From: Marinitoga lauensis
GTDB taxonomy: Bacteria > Thermotogota > Thermotogae > Petrotogales > Petrotogaceae
Direction: 5' to 3'
Length of the DNA stretch: 64,000 bases
Assembly: GCF_004135675.1 (NCBI RefSeq)
Contig: NZ_QHLX01000007.1
Coordinates: forward strand, 83,240 to 147,239
The translations under genes were made by a program, and so were the position numbers. Below, in pieces: positions 9,946 to 19,484 of this stretch. The first letter of the stretch is position 1, and every line of letters begins with the position of its first letter. The notes beneath the pieces are model-generated. The model saw only the letters and a list, made by a program, of their open reading frames with translations. It had not been told where the DNA came from and searched no databases.

Positions 9946-11661
9946 TTATAATAAGTTCCTTAATTTTTCTATTAATAAATTCTTAAAAATCTCAACATTT
10001 GAATTATTTTTATGTTTTATTATAAAATTTAGCCAGTTATAAAAAATGTGAAAGTCGTTTTTAATCAGAGAATTATTTAATATACTTATTTTATCTGGAT
10101 TGATATTATTTAATGTATCAATATATAAAGTAATGATTTCTTCAATATATTTATTTGCCTGATTTACTGTATATTCATTTTCAATAAGTTTGGTTAAGTA
10201 AAAATTCTTTAGAGTAATAAGATCATAATTCTTTATAAAATCTATATAATCAACAGAAATTTCAATTTTAATAATTGAATCAGAACCACTTTGATTAAAA
10301 AATGTATTTCCCTTCAAATCTTTAATATATTTTTTAATCAATATAATATCGTATAATTTTATATCTGTTTTGTCGAAGTGGGATTGGTTATTTAATAATA
10401 AAATATAATCATTAAAAATATTATCTTTATCAATTATTTTAATTTCCAATACACAGTTTTTTATTAAAGAGTATGATATAATGATATTTCCGTTTTCTTT
10501 TTCTTTTAAAATTAGAGCCAGTATTTTGTACAGTACTTTATGCAGTTTATCTTTATTAGAAAAAACAAAGGGATTTTCAACATTTATATTTTTTTTGATT
10601 TTAATATCTTTTTTTGCAATATAAAAAGATAAGAAATAGACAAGTTCGCTATGAAATTTATTTATATCAAAAAATTCAAAATAACCTTGTTCGAATCTAT
10701 CAGAATTAAAAAGAAAAATATTTTTAAATTCTTCTATTAAATAATTAATTTCAGAAATATTTTTTATTATCAAACTTTTCTCAATATCTTTTGGTAGTTT
10801 TATATTTAAAGAATTAACAAGATTTTGAATAGGGGTATTAATGGAAAAAATAAGATCATTTATCAAAGAATTATTCTTATTTTCTATTTGTTTAATACGC
10901 ATCTCTAATTCTGAAATTTTATTTTCTTTGTTCTTTAAGGTAGCAATAATATTATCGATCTTTGTTTTTAAAGAGATACCGATATCTGTATTTAATTTAA
11001 CATTATTTTCATTAATGGAATTTAATATTAAATTTAGATCTTTTAGAGAATAATAATAATTTTTTTTCAAAAGCAGAAATAAAGTAAAAAATAATATAGA
11101 ATTAATAATAATATATAAAGATAATTTATCTATAAATAACATATTCAAATTTTTATCTGGAATAATATAAAACAACATTTTTTTGTATGGGATAAAAAGT
11201 TGAATTTTTGATTTAATTGAATCTGGAGATTTTACATTTAAACTTTTTTCGAAAAATAATCTATTATTGTATTTTAAAATTATAATACCATTTGTGATTA
11301 AATTAATATAATCAATGTATTCAAATAGGTTATAAGCATAAATATATCTTTTATTTTTTATTTCAATGTTACTATAGAATAGATTATCACCATTAATATC
11401 TTTAAAATCAGAATATATAATTCTATCATTTTGGAATATAATTAATTTAAAAGGCTTAAAAATAAACTTCTGATAATTTATATAATGCACAATGCTTTCT
11501 TTCATTTTTTCATCCAATTGAAATATTGTATTTTTTAAGTATTTTGATATATTCTTTTGTTCGTAATTATCAATATCAATTTTTATTAAAAAGATTAGTG
11601 AAACAAAAGAAAGGACAATGAGTAAATGAATAAACATAAGTTGTTTAAGTGAGTTTTTCAT
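9946..11661 (-). CDS. Membrane-bound degenerate histidine kinase (pseudokinase)
   Basis: A 571-residue protein built like a sensor kinase: membrane span at residues 8-27, extracytoplasmic region, second span near 180-198, coiled coil around 235-265, then a dimerisation-like helix and an ATPase-like domain. The catalytic residues are gone. In the H-box (LIFSINTPIQNL) the position of the phospho-His is Phe. The N-box Asn residues are replaced (VLYKILALILK), and the G2 GTGLGL equivalent reads TDIKLYD. A helical tail of about 100 residues follows. The frame is intact. It has its own start site (GAGGTGA) and upstream -10. It probably senses or scaffolds rather than phosphorylates. Confidence 0.65.
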   Translation of the reverse strand: MKNSLKQLMFIHLLIVLSFVSLIFLIKIDIDNYEQKNISKYLKNTIFQLDEKMKESIVHYINYQKFIFKPFKLIIFQNDRIIYSDFKDINGDNLFYSNIEIKNKRYIYAYNLFEYIDYINLITNGIIILKYNNRLFFEKSLNVKSPDSIKSKIQLFIPYKKMLFYIIPDKNLNMLFIDKLSLYIIINSILFFTLFLLLKKNYYYSLKDLNLILNSINENNVKLNTDIGISLKTKIDNIIATLKNKENKISELEMRIKQIENKNNSLINDLIFSINTPIQNLVNSLNIKLPKDIEKSLIIKNISEINYLIEEFKNIFLFNSDRFEQGYFEFFDINKFHSELVYFLSFYIAKKDIKIKKNINVENPFVFSNKDKLHKVLYKILALILKEKENGNIIISYSLIKNCVLEIKIIDKDNIFNDYILLLNNQSHFDKTDIKLYDIILIKKYIKDLKGNTFFNQSGSDSIIKIEISVDYIDFIKNYDLITLKNFYLTKLIENEYTVNQANKYIEEIITLYIDTLNNINPDKISILNNSLIKNDFHIFYNWLNFIIKHKNNSNVEIFKNLLIEKLRNLL

Positions 11662-11690
11662 ATTTTCACCTCGAAGATTAATATATATTT

Positions 11691-11699
11691 ATTATAACA
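11691..11699 (-). promoter_or_regulatory. Extended -10 promoter for the pseudokinase gene
   Basis: Read on the minus strand this is TG-T-TATAAT, an extended -10 element, 30 bases before the start codon. I see no good -35. It lies downstream of the RND operon terminator, so the kinase-like gene would be its own unit. Confidence 0.5.
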
Positions 11700-11704
11700 C
11701 AAAT

Positions 11705-11729
11705 AAAAAAAACGGATCCAACGGATCCG
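11705..11729 (-). terminator. Terminator of the kinase-CtpA-RND operon
   Basis: On the minus strand, CGGATCC and GGATCCG form a 7-bp stem with a 3-base loop, followed by eight T. It lies between the RND exporter stop (11873) and the pseudokinase start. Confidence 0.85.
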
Positions 11730-11872
11730 CTAAATGTCTATCCATCTATTTCAGGGGGGATAGGGGGATTTTCTTTTTACAACAATAGTATACAAAAATA
11801 AATGTTACTTTTCAATACCAGAATATTAATTGTGAATTTTCAAACGTAACAAAAAAGGTAGTTATGTAAATT

Positions 11873-14225
11873 TCATTTTTTCAATGATGGGATAAGTAAA
11901 ACTGTCATTGCCCATACTATAGAAATTCCCAAAACCATAGTTAAACTAAACTGTTTAAGCAATTCTCCCTTGATAATTGAAAGGTAATAAAAGAGGATAT
12001 TGTAGTTAAAAATGATAATGTTGTGGCTTTTAAAGTATGCCAATAATGAACCTTATCTTCGTCAATAGCATGAAAGATGTGTATGTATCCATCAACCCCT
12101 ATTCCAAATATTAAGGGAGTGAAATTATCGTTAAAAATGTTGCTTTAATGTCAAAAAAGTAAATAACTCCAAAAGCTGATAAATTTGTAAATATTAATCC
12201 AAATATAGAAATTATAGTTTCTTTAAGCGATTTTCTTGAAAAAAATGTGAGTATACCTATCATAAATACTGAAAATAATATTACATAGTAAAATCTACTT
12301 TCAATAATATACATTAATTTATATAAGGCTTTTTTATTACCTAAAAAACGGTTTAAGTATTTGCTCAAAGAATCAAAAAAATATTTCATACCGTTATTGG
12401 AATTTAAGTCAATAGAAGGGGTGACATATACAATGAAATAATCCTTACCATCTTTGTTAATTAAAATATTTTTTCTTAAATTTTCAGGAATTAATTCAGT
12501 TATTCCTATTATAAAATCTTTTTCATTTTTTGATCTAGCAGCAAGATCTATTATTTTTAAAGTTTCTGAGTAAATCCCGTATTTTTTTAGAACTGCAACT
12601 GCAAATGGGTCATTTACTAATTCAGATATTTCCTGTGTTTTTATTTTTAGTTTTTCAAAATCACCCAATTGTTTTTTTAAAATGTCTAAATAACTTTCAA
12701 CTTTAGATACATATGGTGATTTTTTTAAATCTTCAATTATTTTTTTTGAATCTTCATCTATTTTAACAATAAACTGCATCTCATTAAATAGAGATGTGCC
12801 AAAATGGTTTGCGATATCTTTGAAAACTTTTGTACTTTCTGCGTTTGTTGGAGCAAGTCCAGGGGAGTATATGAAAAATTAGAGAAATTAATTATACCAA
12901 ATATGGAAAAAAAGATAACAAAAATTAAAAGAAAAGGTAAAATAAATTTCTTTCGTTTAGGAATCCATTTACCAAGTTTTTGAAACCATATATTAATTTT
13001 ATTTTCTCGATACGTTTTAAGAATAATATTTCTGAATGGATAAAATGTAATAGGTGTAATGAATATCATTATAATTGCAAAAACAAATAGTCCGATACTA
13101 CTAATTAAAGCCATTTGTGTAAATGCAGGCAATTTCATGAATATTAAAGATAAAAATACAAATATTGTTGTTAATACACCAAAAATAACAGGTATTAATA
13201 CAGTTTCGTAGGTTATAGCCAGTGCTTCTATATAGTTTTTTCTTTCTTTAAATTCTGTAATCAAACGACTTGTAATATGAATGCCGTAATCTATCCCAGA
13301 CCTAAAGTTATAGCTGCAACAAAAGAAGTTAAAATATTGAACTCTTTAAATACAATAGTTGATAATCCTAAAGTAACGCCTACAGAAATTAGTAGACTGA
13401 TAAAAACTAAAACGGTAGTAATTATATTTCCAAATGTAATATAAAAAATAATGATAATTAGTATAATAGATAAATACGTAGTAATAGAAAAGTCAAAAGA
13501 AACTGTTTTATTTGCTTCATATGTATATATGTAGGCTCCAGTTAATCCGGTTTTTATTGAGTAATCTTGGTTTATATCAGCTAAAATTCTTTTTACTTTC
13601 GGTATAATTTTATTCACAAAAACAAGATTTGAAGTAGGCTCTTTAAATGTAACCCCATAACCATGATTTTTTTATCTGGAGATAAAGTATAATAACCCAA
13701 CATTGGGTCAGTTTCTTTAGAACTTTCAAAATTTTTATTTAATTTATCTAATAAATATATAGTGTCATTAATATATTCGAATGATTTAAAATCATAAGGG
13801 TTAATATCTGAAAAAGCATTGAATGTATCTTTGATATTATTCATTAATTCGTCAATTAATCTCGAATTAGAAATATTCAAGAACCCATAAGATAATAGTA
13901 AAGAAACATCAGTTTTTGCTAAATCCTTGAATTCTGGCAAATTTTTCATTCGATTATAAAAATCAAGGGCTAATTTTTTATGATCAATATTATGGTTTAT
14001 ATAAAAAGCAACTATCATTACTTCTGATTCTGATTGTTGGGCTAATTCTTTTTTATATGAAATAGCAATAGGATCATCTTTTGGAAGTAATTCCAGAAGA
14101 TCAGAATTTATCTTTAAGTTTTTTAAATTGTATATAATGCCAAAAGATAATATAAAAAATAGTATTAATAACCATTTATAATTTTTTGTAAGAAATTCAG
14201 AGATTACTAAATATTTTTTTTTCAT
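11873..14225 (-). CDS. RND superfamily (MMPL-type) exporter (five frameshifts)
   Basis: A membrane exporter of about 785 residues of the RND/MMPL type. The start (MKKKYLVISEF) leads into a first membrane span and a periplasmic loop (INSDLLELLPKDDP). Two six-helix bundles follow, each with the RND signature: GLGIDYGIHITSRL in the first half and FGIGVDGYIHIFHA in the second. This duplication is diagnostic. Frames break at C4 13653-13656, C3 13295-13297, G4 12862-12865, G3 12115-12117 and C3 11967-11969. One base at each restores the protein. Substrate unknown; hydrophobic lipids are common for this branch. It starts 5 bases after the preceding small membrane protein. Confidence 0.82.
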
Positions 14226-14229
14226 GGTT

Positions 14230-14655
14230 TCATCTCCACAACATAATGTATATTAATATATCTACGGAAGTTCCTATAATCAAAGCATAAAAATTTTTAT
14301 TCTTAAGATCTTTATATCCCTTTAATAATTCTATCCAGATGAATGGAATTACTAAATAATATTTGAAAAATGAGAAAAAACCCAGTAATAAAATGGGTGA
14401 AAGTGAAAGCATATAATATGGAAAAATAATTCTAAAATCTTTTATAGGGTAAAAAAATGCTCTTAAGACATTATTAATAAAAATAAAGAATATCAAAATA
14501 ATGCTTTTTAAAATAAAAGCATATAAAGAGATGTATTTAAAGAATGGTGAAAACCAGAAATAAAATAGAATAATAAAACCAATAAAAATTGTATCATATT
14601 TAATATTTTTTATTTTGTTAGGTAAAAATAGAATTTTAAATATATTATTAAACAT
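14230..14655 (-). CDS. Small polytopic membrane protein, unknown
   Basis: A 141-residue, very hydrophobic protein with about four membrane spans and no motif I recognise. Its ATG overlaps the stop of the upstream gene (TAATG) and has a GGAGGA site. The RND exporter starts 5 bases after its stop. This tight coupling suggests it works with the exporter, perhaps as an accessory subunit, but that is inference from position only. Confidence 0.6.
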   Translation of the reverse strand: MFNNIFKILFLPNKIKNIKYDTIFIGFIILFYFWFSPFFKYISLYAFILKSIILIFFIFINNVLRAFFYPIKDFRIIFPYYMLSLSPILLLGFFSFFKYYLVIPFIWIELLKGYKDLKNKNFYALIIGTSVDILIYIMLWR

Positions 14656-15350
14656 TAATGTATTCCTCCAGTATATACTTTCATGTCATAAGTTACATTT
14701 ATTCCTAATTCAATAAACACATTTAAAAGTGGACGAACACCAGGGTTATTAAGAATATTAGAGTCAAGAATAATACCATTCTCTTTTTTTAATTTTTCCA
14801 AAATTTCTGTTTTGAAAGAATATGGCTTATAATTCTCTTTATCCATAACAAAATATTTTAATTTCAAAAAACTTAATTCTTTTAAAGTTAATTTTGATAG
14901 GTCAGTTACAGCGATTGTTGGATAATTTATTACTGTGAAATTTTTTGAATAAGCAATATTCTTGTTTAATTGAAGACCGTAAAAAGTTAATTTTTCATTA
15001 TATTCTTTTAGTGTTGAATCAAATGATTTTAAAGTAGTTTTTAATTCATCATATATTTCACTATTAATTACAGCAATAGAAATATGATTGTTAGAATAAT
15101 TTATATGTATTTTACCAATAAAAACTCCAAGATCTTTAATAACAAAAAATAATCTCGATAAATTTTTAGATTCATTAATCATTGAGATTATATCATTTTT
15201 TATATCATTATGATAATTTTTTATAGAGTATGAAGGGATTGGTTCTCTAATAATAGTTTTTATCTCAATTGTGCCAAATAAATAATATATAATGATACTT
15301 AATAAAAGAATGGTAATAGAAAAAACTATTACCATTCCATATATCCTCAA
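14655..15350 (-). CDS. Membrane-anchored protein, unknown
   Basis: A 231-residue protein with one N-terminal membrane span (about residues 5-25) and an outward-facing domain of mixed helix and strand. No family is recognised. The last third (KLTLKELSFLKLKYFVM, then GIILDSNILNNPGVRPLL) looks like a folded domain rather than low complexity. The start is a TTG placed 8 bases after GGGAGG at the end of ctpA. It lies between the CtpA protease and a small membrane protein in one operon, so it could be a substrate or partner of either. Confidence 0.6.
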   Translation of the reverse strand: MRIYGMVIVFSITILLLSIIIYYLFGTIEIKTIIREPIPSYSIKNYHNDIKNDIISMINESKNLSRLFFVIKDLGVFIGKIHINYSNNHISIAVINSEIYDELKTTLKSFDSTLKEYNEKLTFYGLQLNKNIAYSKNFTVINYPTIAVTDLSKLTLKELSFLKLKYFVMDKENYKPYSFKTEILEKLKKENGIILDSNILNNPGVRPLLNVFIELGINVTYDMKVYTGGIH

Positions 15351-15351
15351 T

Positions 15352-16599
15352 TTATTTTCCTCCCATCTTCAAAACTTCAATAGCTTTTAATAATTGTAAA
15401 TCATTTTCTAAATCAACAACCGCTTCAAAAGTTGTTGTGTTTTTAGCTTCCATTTGCTCAACATTCTTAACCTCTTTTTTGGGATTTTCAACAACAATAT
15501 CAGGTTTTATTCCCTTTAAATGTATATCATGGCCTGCAGGAGTAAAATAATGTCCTATAGGTAACCATACTTCTCCACCGTTTTCTAAAGGAATTGGTCT
15601 TTGAACGGCAGCTTTACCATATGTAGTTTTTCCAACTACAGTAGCTATATTATTATCTTTTAAAGCACCTGTTAAAATTTCAGACGCTGAAGCTGAAGAT
15701 TTATTAACTAAAAGCACAATTGGTAATTTATCTAAAAAATTAAAATGTTCATATGTTTTTGGTTTTATAACCTCTTGAGAACCATCGAAGTATCTTACAG
15801 TAACTATTGTCTTATCTTTTATGAACATACTTGCAATATCAATTGCAACATTTAAAAAACCTCCTGGATTATTTCTAAGATCCAGAATAATTCCGTTAAC
15901 ATTTTCTTTTTCGATAGCCTTTAATGCTTTTTGCATTTCAGAGGCACTCTTTTCACCAAAGTTAGTAAGTTTAATATATCCTATTTTATAATCACCGCTA
16001 TTGAAAACTTTATATTTTGCAGTTACGGTTTCTATCTTTGCTCTTACAAGAGTTATTTTCTTAGGTTCCTCCCAACCATCTCTAAAAACTTCGATCTGCA
16101 CTGTTGAACCAGGCTTTCCGCGCATCTTATTCACTGCACCAATATAACCAATTTCTGATACCGGAGAACTATCAACACTTATGATCAAATCATCCGCCTG
16201 AAGCCCAGCTTCATAAGCTGGAGTTCCGATCATAGGGCTAATTATTCTGATAGCTTTAAGTTTTGAATCATAACTTACTAATATTCCTAATCCGCCATAT
16301 TCTCCTGATTCTTCTATTTTGCTTTCAGTTACCTGTTGTGAATCCAGATACCATGCAAAAGGATCGTTTAAACCTTCAACCAGTCCATTTAAAGTAGAAT
16401 CAAGTACTTTATCGTAATCGACTTTATCTTTTTCATAATAAATGTTATTGATATAATAAAGAAGAGTATAAATAGGGTTCTGAAATTTTTCTAAATATAA
16501 TTTTTCAATATCTTTTTGGTTATTAGTATTTGCCCATAATAAGGCAAATGAAAAAATAATAAGTAATACCACAACAACATTCTTTAATCTTTTGTTCAA
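15352..16599 (-). CDS. ctpA: S41 family C-terminal processing peptidase (CtpA-like)
   Basis: A secreted or membrane-anchored serine protease with 415 residues from the TTG at 16599, which has a GGGAGAGA site 7 bases upstream. An upstream ATG is in frame but has no site. It has an N-terminal signal or anchor, a PDZ domain near residues 90-170 (GGLGILVSYD, RGKPGSTVQIEV), then the catalytic core. The nucleophile Ser lies in NKSSASASEIL and the general-base Lys in VGKTTYGKAAVQ. It probably trims or degrades envelope proteins. It is first of a run of closely spaced genes leading to the RND exporter. Intact. Confidence 0.9.
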   Translation of the reverse strand: MNKRLKNVVVVLLIIFSFALLWANTNNQKDIEKLYLEKFQNPIYTLLYYINNIYYEKDKVDYDKVLDSTLNGLVEGLNDPFAWYLDSQQVTESKIEESGEYGGLGILVSYDSKLKAIRIISPMIGTPAYEAGLQADDLIISVDSSPVSEIGYIGAVNKMRGKPGSTVQIEVFRDGWEEPKKITLVRAKIETVTAKYKVFNSGDYKIGYIKLTNFGEKSASEMQKALKAIEKENVNGIILDLRNNPGGFLNVAIDIASMFIKDKTIVTVRYFDGSQEVIKPKTYEHFNFLDKLPIVLLVNKSSASASEILTGALKDNNIATVVGKTTYGKAAVQRPIPLENGGEVWLPIGHYFTPAGHDIHLKGIKPDIVVENPKKEVKNVEQMEAKNTTTFEAVVDLENDLQLLKAIEVLKMGGK

Positions 16600-16652
16600 A
16601 AAAATCTCTCCCTTCATATATTTGAATTTTAATAATATTTTTTAGTAAATAT

Positions 16653-18308
16653 TTAATATTTGAAAGTACTTCTTCCAATAAATTCTCTAATAATTGATTT
16701 TTTGGGTATTTCCTCTAATTCTGTTATAGGTAAGAAATAATCAAGGAATTTTAATAATCTTTTTGCTTCAGAATATTCTTTATTTTCATTTGTTACAGAG
16801 AGTAACAGCGGTTCAGCAAATATCTTTAATACTGAAAGTTCGTAAATTAAATTTGAATTAAACATAACGTCCGCTTCTTCTTGATACGGGAAAATATTCT
16901 TGTCTTCGCCTTTACGAACATTAGGCCACATTTTTAATGTTGCAAGTGCAGAATGTCCTCTAAATTTAAAATCTCTTACGATTCTTCTTATTAATCTGGT
17001 GTCAGTTGTCGTAATTCTATTCATCGCATCAAGGTTCATTTGAGTTAAAGCGCTAACATAAATTTTGTATTTAAATTCTTTTGGTATACTTTCAGTCAAT
17101 GTTTCATTTAATCCATGAATTCCCTCAATTATCAATATTTGATTGTCATCAATTTTTATCTTTTTACCACTTTTTAAGCTTTTTCCATGCACAAAATCAA
17201 ATTTTGGAAGTTTAATTTCTTCTCCTTTTAATAATTTTTGTAAATGAGTGTTAAAAAGCTCTAAATTTAAAGCATATATTGATTCAAAATCATAATTTCC
17301 ATTCTCATCTTTTGGTGTTTTTTCCCTATCAACAAAATAGTCATCTAACGAAATAGGTATAGGTTTCAAACCGTTCACTTTTAATTGAAGAGCTAATCTT
17401 TTTGCAGATGTTGTTTTTCCGGAAGATGATGGACCGGCAATTAATACTATTTTAACATTTTTTCTTTTAATGATTTCATCAGCGATTTGAGCATATTTTT
17501 TTTCATGTAATGCTTCTGAAACTCTTATTAATTCAATAACTTCATTTGGTCCTTTGGTAATTAATTCGTTTAATTCCCCAACTGTACTGACTTCTAATAT
17601 TTTTAACCATTCTTTATATTCATTGAAAGTGAAAGAAAGCTTTGGATAATGTTTATATTCTGGTACTTCATCCGGAACTTGTGGAGTGGGATGTAATACT
17701 ACAAAACCATCATCGATATCTTTTAAATCAAATTTATTTATATATCCAGTAGATGGAGGCATATAACCATAAAAGTAATTAAAGTATTTATCGCATATAT
17801 ATATATTGACTTTATCTTTTTTTCTATACTTAAATAAATCGGATTTATCCTGCAAATCCACATTTTCAAACATTTTTATTGCCCTAAACTTGTTTACAGT
17901 AGATTTTTCAAAAGGTAAATCCCTTTCTACATATTCTAACATTTTCTTCTTTAAATTTTCAAGTTTTTTTTGTGAAGGTTTGCCATCTCTTAATTCACAA
18001 TAAAGGCCATTTCCTATGGAATGATGAACATATAATTTATCTTGAGGATATAAATCTTTTAAAGCCATATATAATAAATATAAGACACCTCTTTGATAAA
18101 TTCTAAACCCATCAAGTGTAGATGTATCTAGAAGTTCAATAGGCCCTGAATCTTCTATAAATTTATTTAGCTCTTTTATGTTATTATTATGTTTAACAGC
18201 TAAAATAGGTAAAGGATGTGTTTTTTGAATTTCTTTTATAATATCGATGTATTTTTTTCCTTTTTCTACGTATATGATTTCGCCATTAAATTTTAATTCA
18301 TATCGCAT
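16653..18308 (-). CDS. Uridine kinase-like protein with TGS / ThrRS-like N-terminus
   Basis: A 551-residue fusion known from Thermotogales and Firmicutes. Residues 1-60 resemble a TGS domain, and 60-240 a threonyl-tRNA-synthetase-like second additional domain (VHHSIGNGLYCEL). Residues 270-480 are a phosphoribulokinase/uridine kinase P-loop domain with Walker A GPSSSGKTT, SLDDYFVDREKTP for substrate binding and LIIEGIHGLNE as Walker B. It phosphorylates a nucleoside, most likely uridine. The start has a strong AAAGGAGG site. It is intact and leads into ctpA after 53 bases, possibly as first gene of that operon. Confidence 0.85.
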   Translation of the reverse strand: MRYELKFNGEIIYVEKGKKYIDIIKEIQKTHPLPILAVKHNNNIKELNKFIEDSGPIELLDTSTLDGFRIYQRGVLYLLYMALKDLYPQDKLYVHHSIGNGLYCELRDGKPSQKKLENLKKKMLEYVERDLPFEKSTVNKFRAIKMFENVDLQDKSDLFKYRKKDKVNIYICDKYFNYFYGYMPPSTGYINKFDLKDIDDGFVVLHPTPQVPDEVPEYKHYPKLSFTFNEYKEWLKILEVSTVGELNELITKGPNEVIELIRVSEALHEKKYAQIADEIIKRKNVKIVLIAGPSSSGKTTSAKRLALQLKVNGLKPIPISLDDYFVDREKTPKDENGNYDFESIYALNLELFNTHLQKLLKGEEIKLPKFDFVHGKSLKSGKKIKIDDNQILIIEGIHGLNETLTESIPKEFKYKIYVSALTQMNLDAMNRITTTDTRLIRRIVRDFKFRGHSALATLKMWPNVRKGEDKNIFPYQEEADVMFNSNLIYELSVLKIFAEPLLLSVTNENKEYSEAKRLLKFLDYFLPITELEEIPKKSIIREFIGRSTFKY

Positions 18309-18375
18309 ATTTTTTCCTCCTTTTAATTTTTATTTTTTGTAATAATCTTATTTGTTTTCAGAAACAATGAAGGTA

Positions 18376-18403
18376 TTGACAAATGTAAAAAATATGATAT
18401 AAT
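18376..18403 (+). promoter_or_regulatory. Sigma-70-type promoter of tRNA-Gln
   Basis: TTGACA at 18376-18381 and TATAAT at 18398-18403 are both perfect consensus hexamers with a 16-base spacer. They lie 12 bases before the tRNA and are the clearest promoter in the window. Confidence 0.9.
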
Positions 18404-18415
18404 AGTTACTGTGAT

Positions 18416-18490
18416 TGGGGCGTGGCCAAGCGGTAAGGCGGCGGATTTTGGCTCCGTTATTCGGTGGTTCGAATCCATCCGCCCCAGCCA
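18416..18490 (+). tRNA. tRNA-Gln (anticodon TTG)
   Basis: The sequence folds as a cloverleaf of 75 bases including an encoded CCA end. The acceptor stem pairs TGGGGC with GCCCCA; the first T next to a terminal A is as in bacterial tRNA-Gln. The anticodon loop TTTTGGC gives anticodon TTG, and the T-arm carries GGTTCGAATCC. It has its own promoter and terminator, so it is a single-gene unit. Confidence 0.96.
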
Positions 18491-18491
18491 G

Positions 18492-18515
18492 AGCCGGCAT
18501 GTGCCGGCTTTTTTT
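18492..18515 (+). terminator. Terminator of tRNA-Gln
   Basis: AGCCGGC and GCCGGCT form a 7-bp G+C-rich stem with a 4-base loop, followed by T7. It starts two bases after the tRNA CCA end. Confidence 0.93.
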
Positions 18516-18589
18516 GTTATCAACTACCAGAAATTTGTTGCAGTGTAATTATATCATAAATTTCTATTTTTTAATATAGGAATGAGAAA

Positions 18590-19470
18590 ATGGACCTTTT
18601 ACAATTGAAATATTTTAGGGAATTGGCTTATTGCCAACATATGATTGAAGTATCAGAAAAATTACATATTTCTCAACCATCATTAAGTATAACAATAGCA
18701 AAGCTCGAAGAAGAGCTTGGAGTTAGGTTATTTGATAGAATAGGTCGAAAAATAGTTCTTAATGAATATGGAAAAAATTTTTTAAAACATGTGGATAATA
18801 TTTTTAATGAATTGAATTTTGCTATTAAAGAAATAAATGAGTTAAAAGAAGAAAACTCCAAACATATTACATTAGCCACAACGGGAGCTTCTTTTTTATC
18901 TGAATTTATAGTAGAATTTTTAGAAAATAATCCAGATATAAATATAAAACAATTTATAACCCATTATGATGAAGCAGAAAAGCTTTTAAAAAAGGGAGAA
19001 ATAGATTTTGCAATAACTCATCCGACATTGAAATCAGAAAATATAAAAACTATTGTTTTATTTGAAGATGATATTGTAGTGGCTCTTCCAAAAAAACATC
19101 ATTTATCAGCAAAAAAGAAATAGATTTTTGCGAACTTAAAAATGAGAATTTTATAAATCTGGTTGAACATTATGATTTTAGAAAAGTAACTGACAAAATA
19201 TATAAAGAAATAAAATTTAAACCTAAGATAATAGTTGAAGGTGAATATTCGTTGCTAGAAAAAATGCTGGAAAAAGGTGTCGGAATAGCAATAATTCCGG
19301 AAAGTATAGTGAAGCAATATCCTGGGTTTCCAGCTAAAACAGTAAAAATAAAAAGACCTGAGATAAAATGGAAAGTCGGAATTTCATGGTTGAAAGACAG
19401 ATATATGAATGATGCATTTAAAAGATTCAAAACATTTATGTTGGATTATTATAAAATAACTGAGGGTTAA
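18590..19470 (+). CDS. LysR family transcriptional regulator (one frameshift)
   Basis: A 293-residue LysR-type regulator after adding an A in the run 19111-19116. The N-terminal winged helix-turn-helix is plain: LLQLKYFRELAYCQHM, then LHISQPSLSITIAKLEEELGVRLFDR. The C-terminal effector-binding domain has the usual ITLATTGASFLSEF start and ends with KDRYMNDAFKRFKTFM. It is convergent with the 3-hydroxyacyl-CoA dehydrogenase gene and shares its terminator. Target and inducer are unknown. The start has an AGGAATGAG site. Confidence 0.88.
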
Positions 19471-19484
19471 CCCTCAGTTATTTT
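19453..19484. terminator. Bidirectional terminator
   Basis: A perfect 14-bp inverted repeat (AAAATAACTGAGGG / CCCTCAGTTATTTT) with a TTAA loop. A and T runs flank the G+C core so it can work in both directions. It overlaps the stop region of the LysR gene and the end of the convergent dehydrogenase gene. Confidence 0.9.

Noticed and set aside
11740..11775. G-rich stretch with G6 and G5 runs as a G-quadruplex or small gene
   Set aside because: Only two long G runs are present and no conserved frame or element could be supported.
18323..18523. Open frame on the minus strand across tRNA-Gln
   Set aside because: It is the complement of the tRNA and its terminator; no ribosome site or family match.
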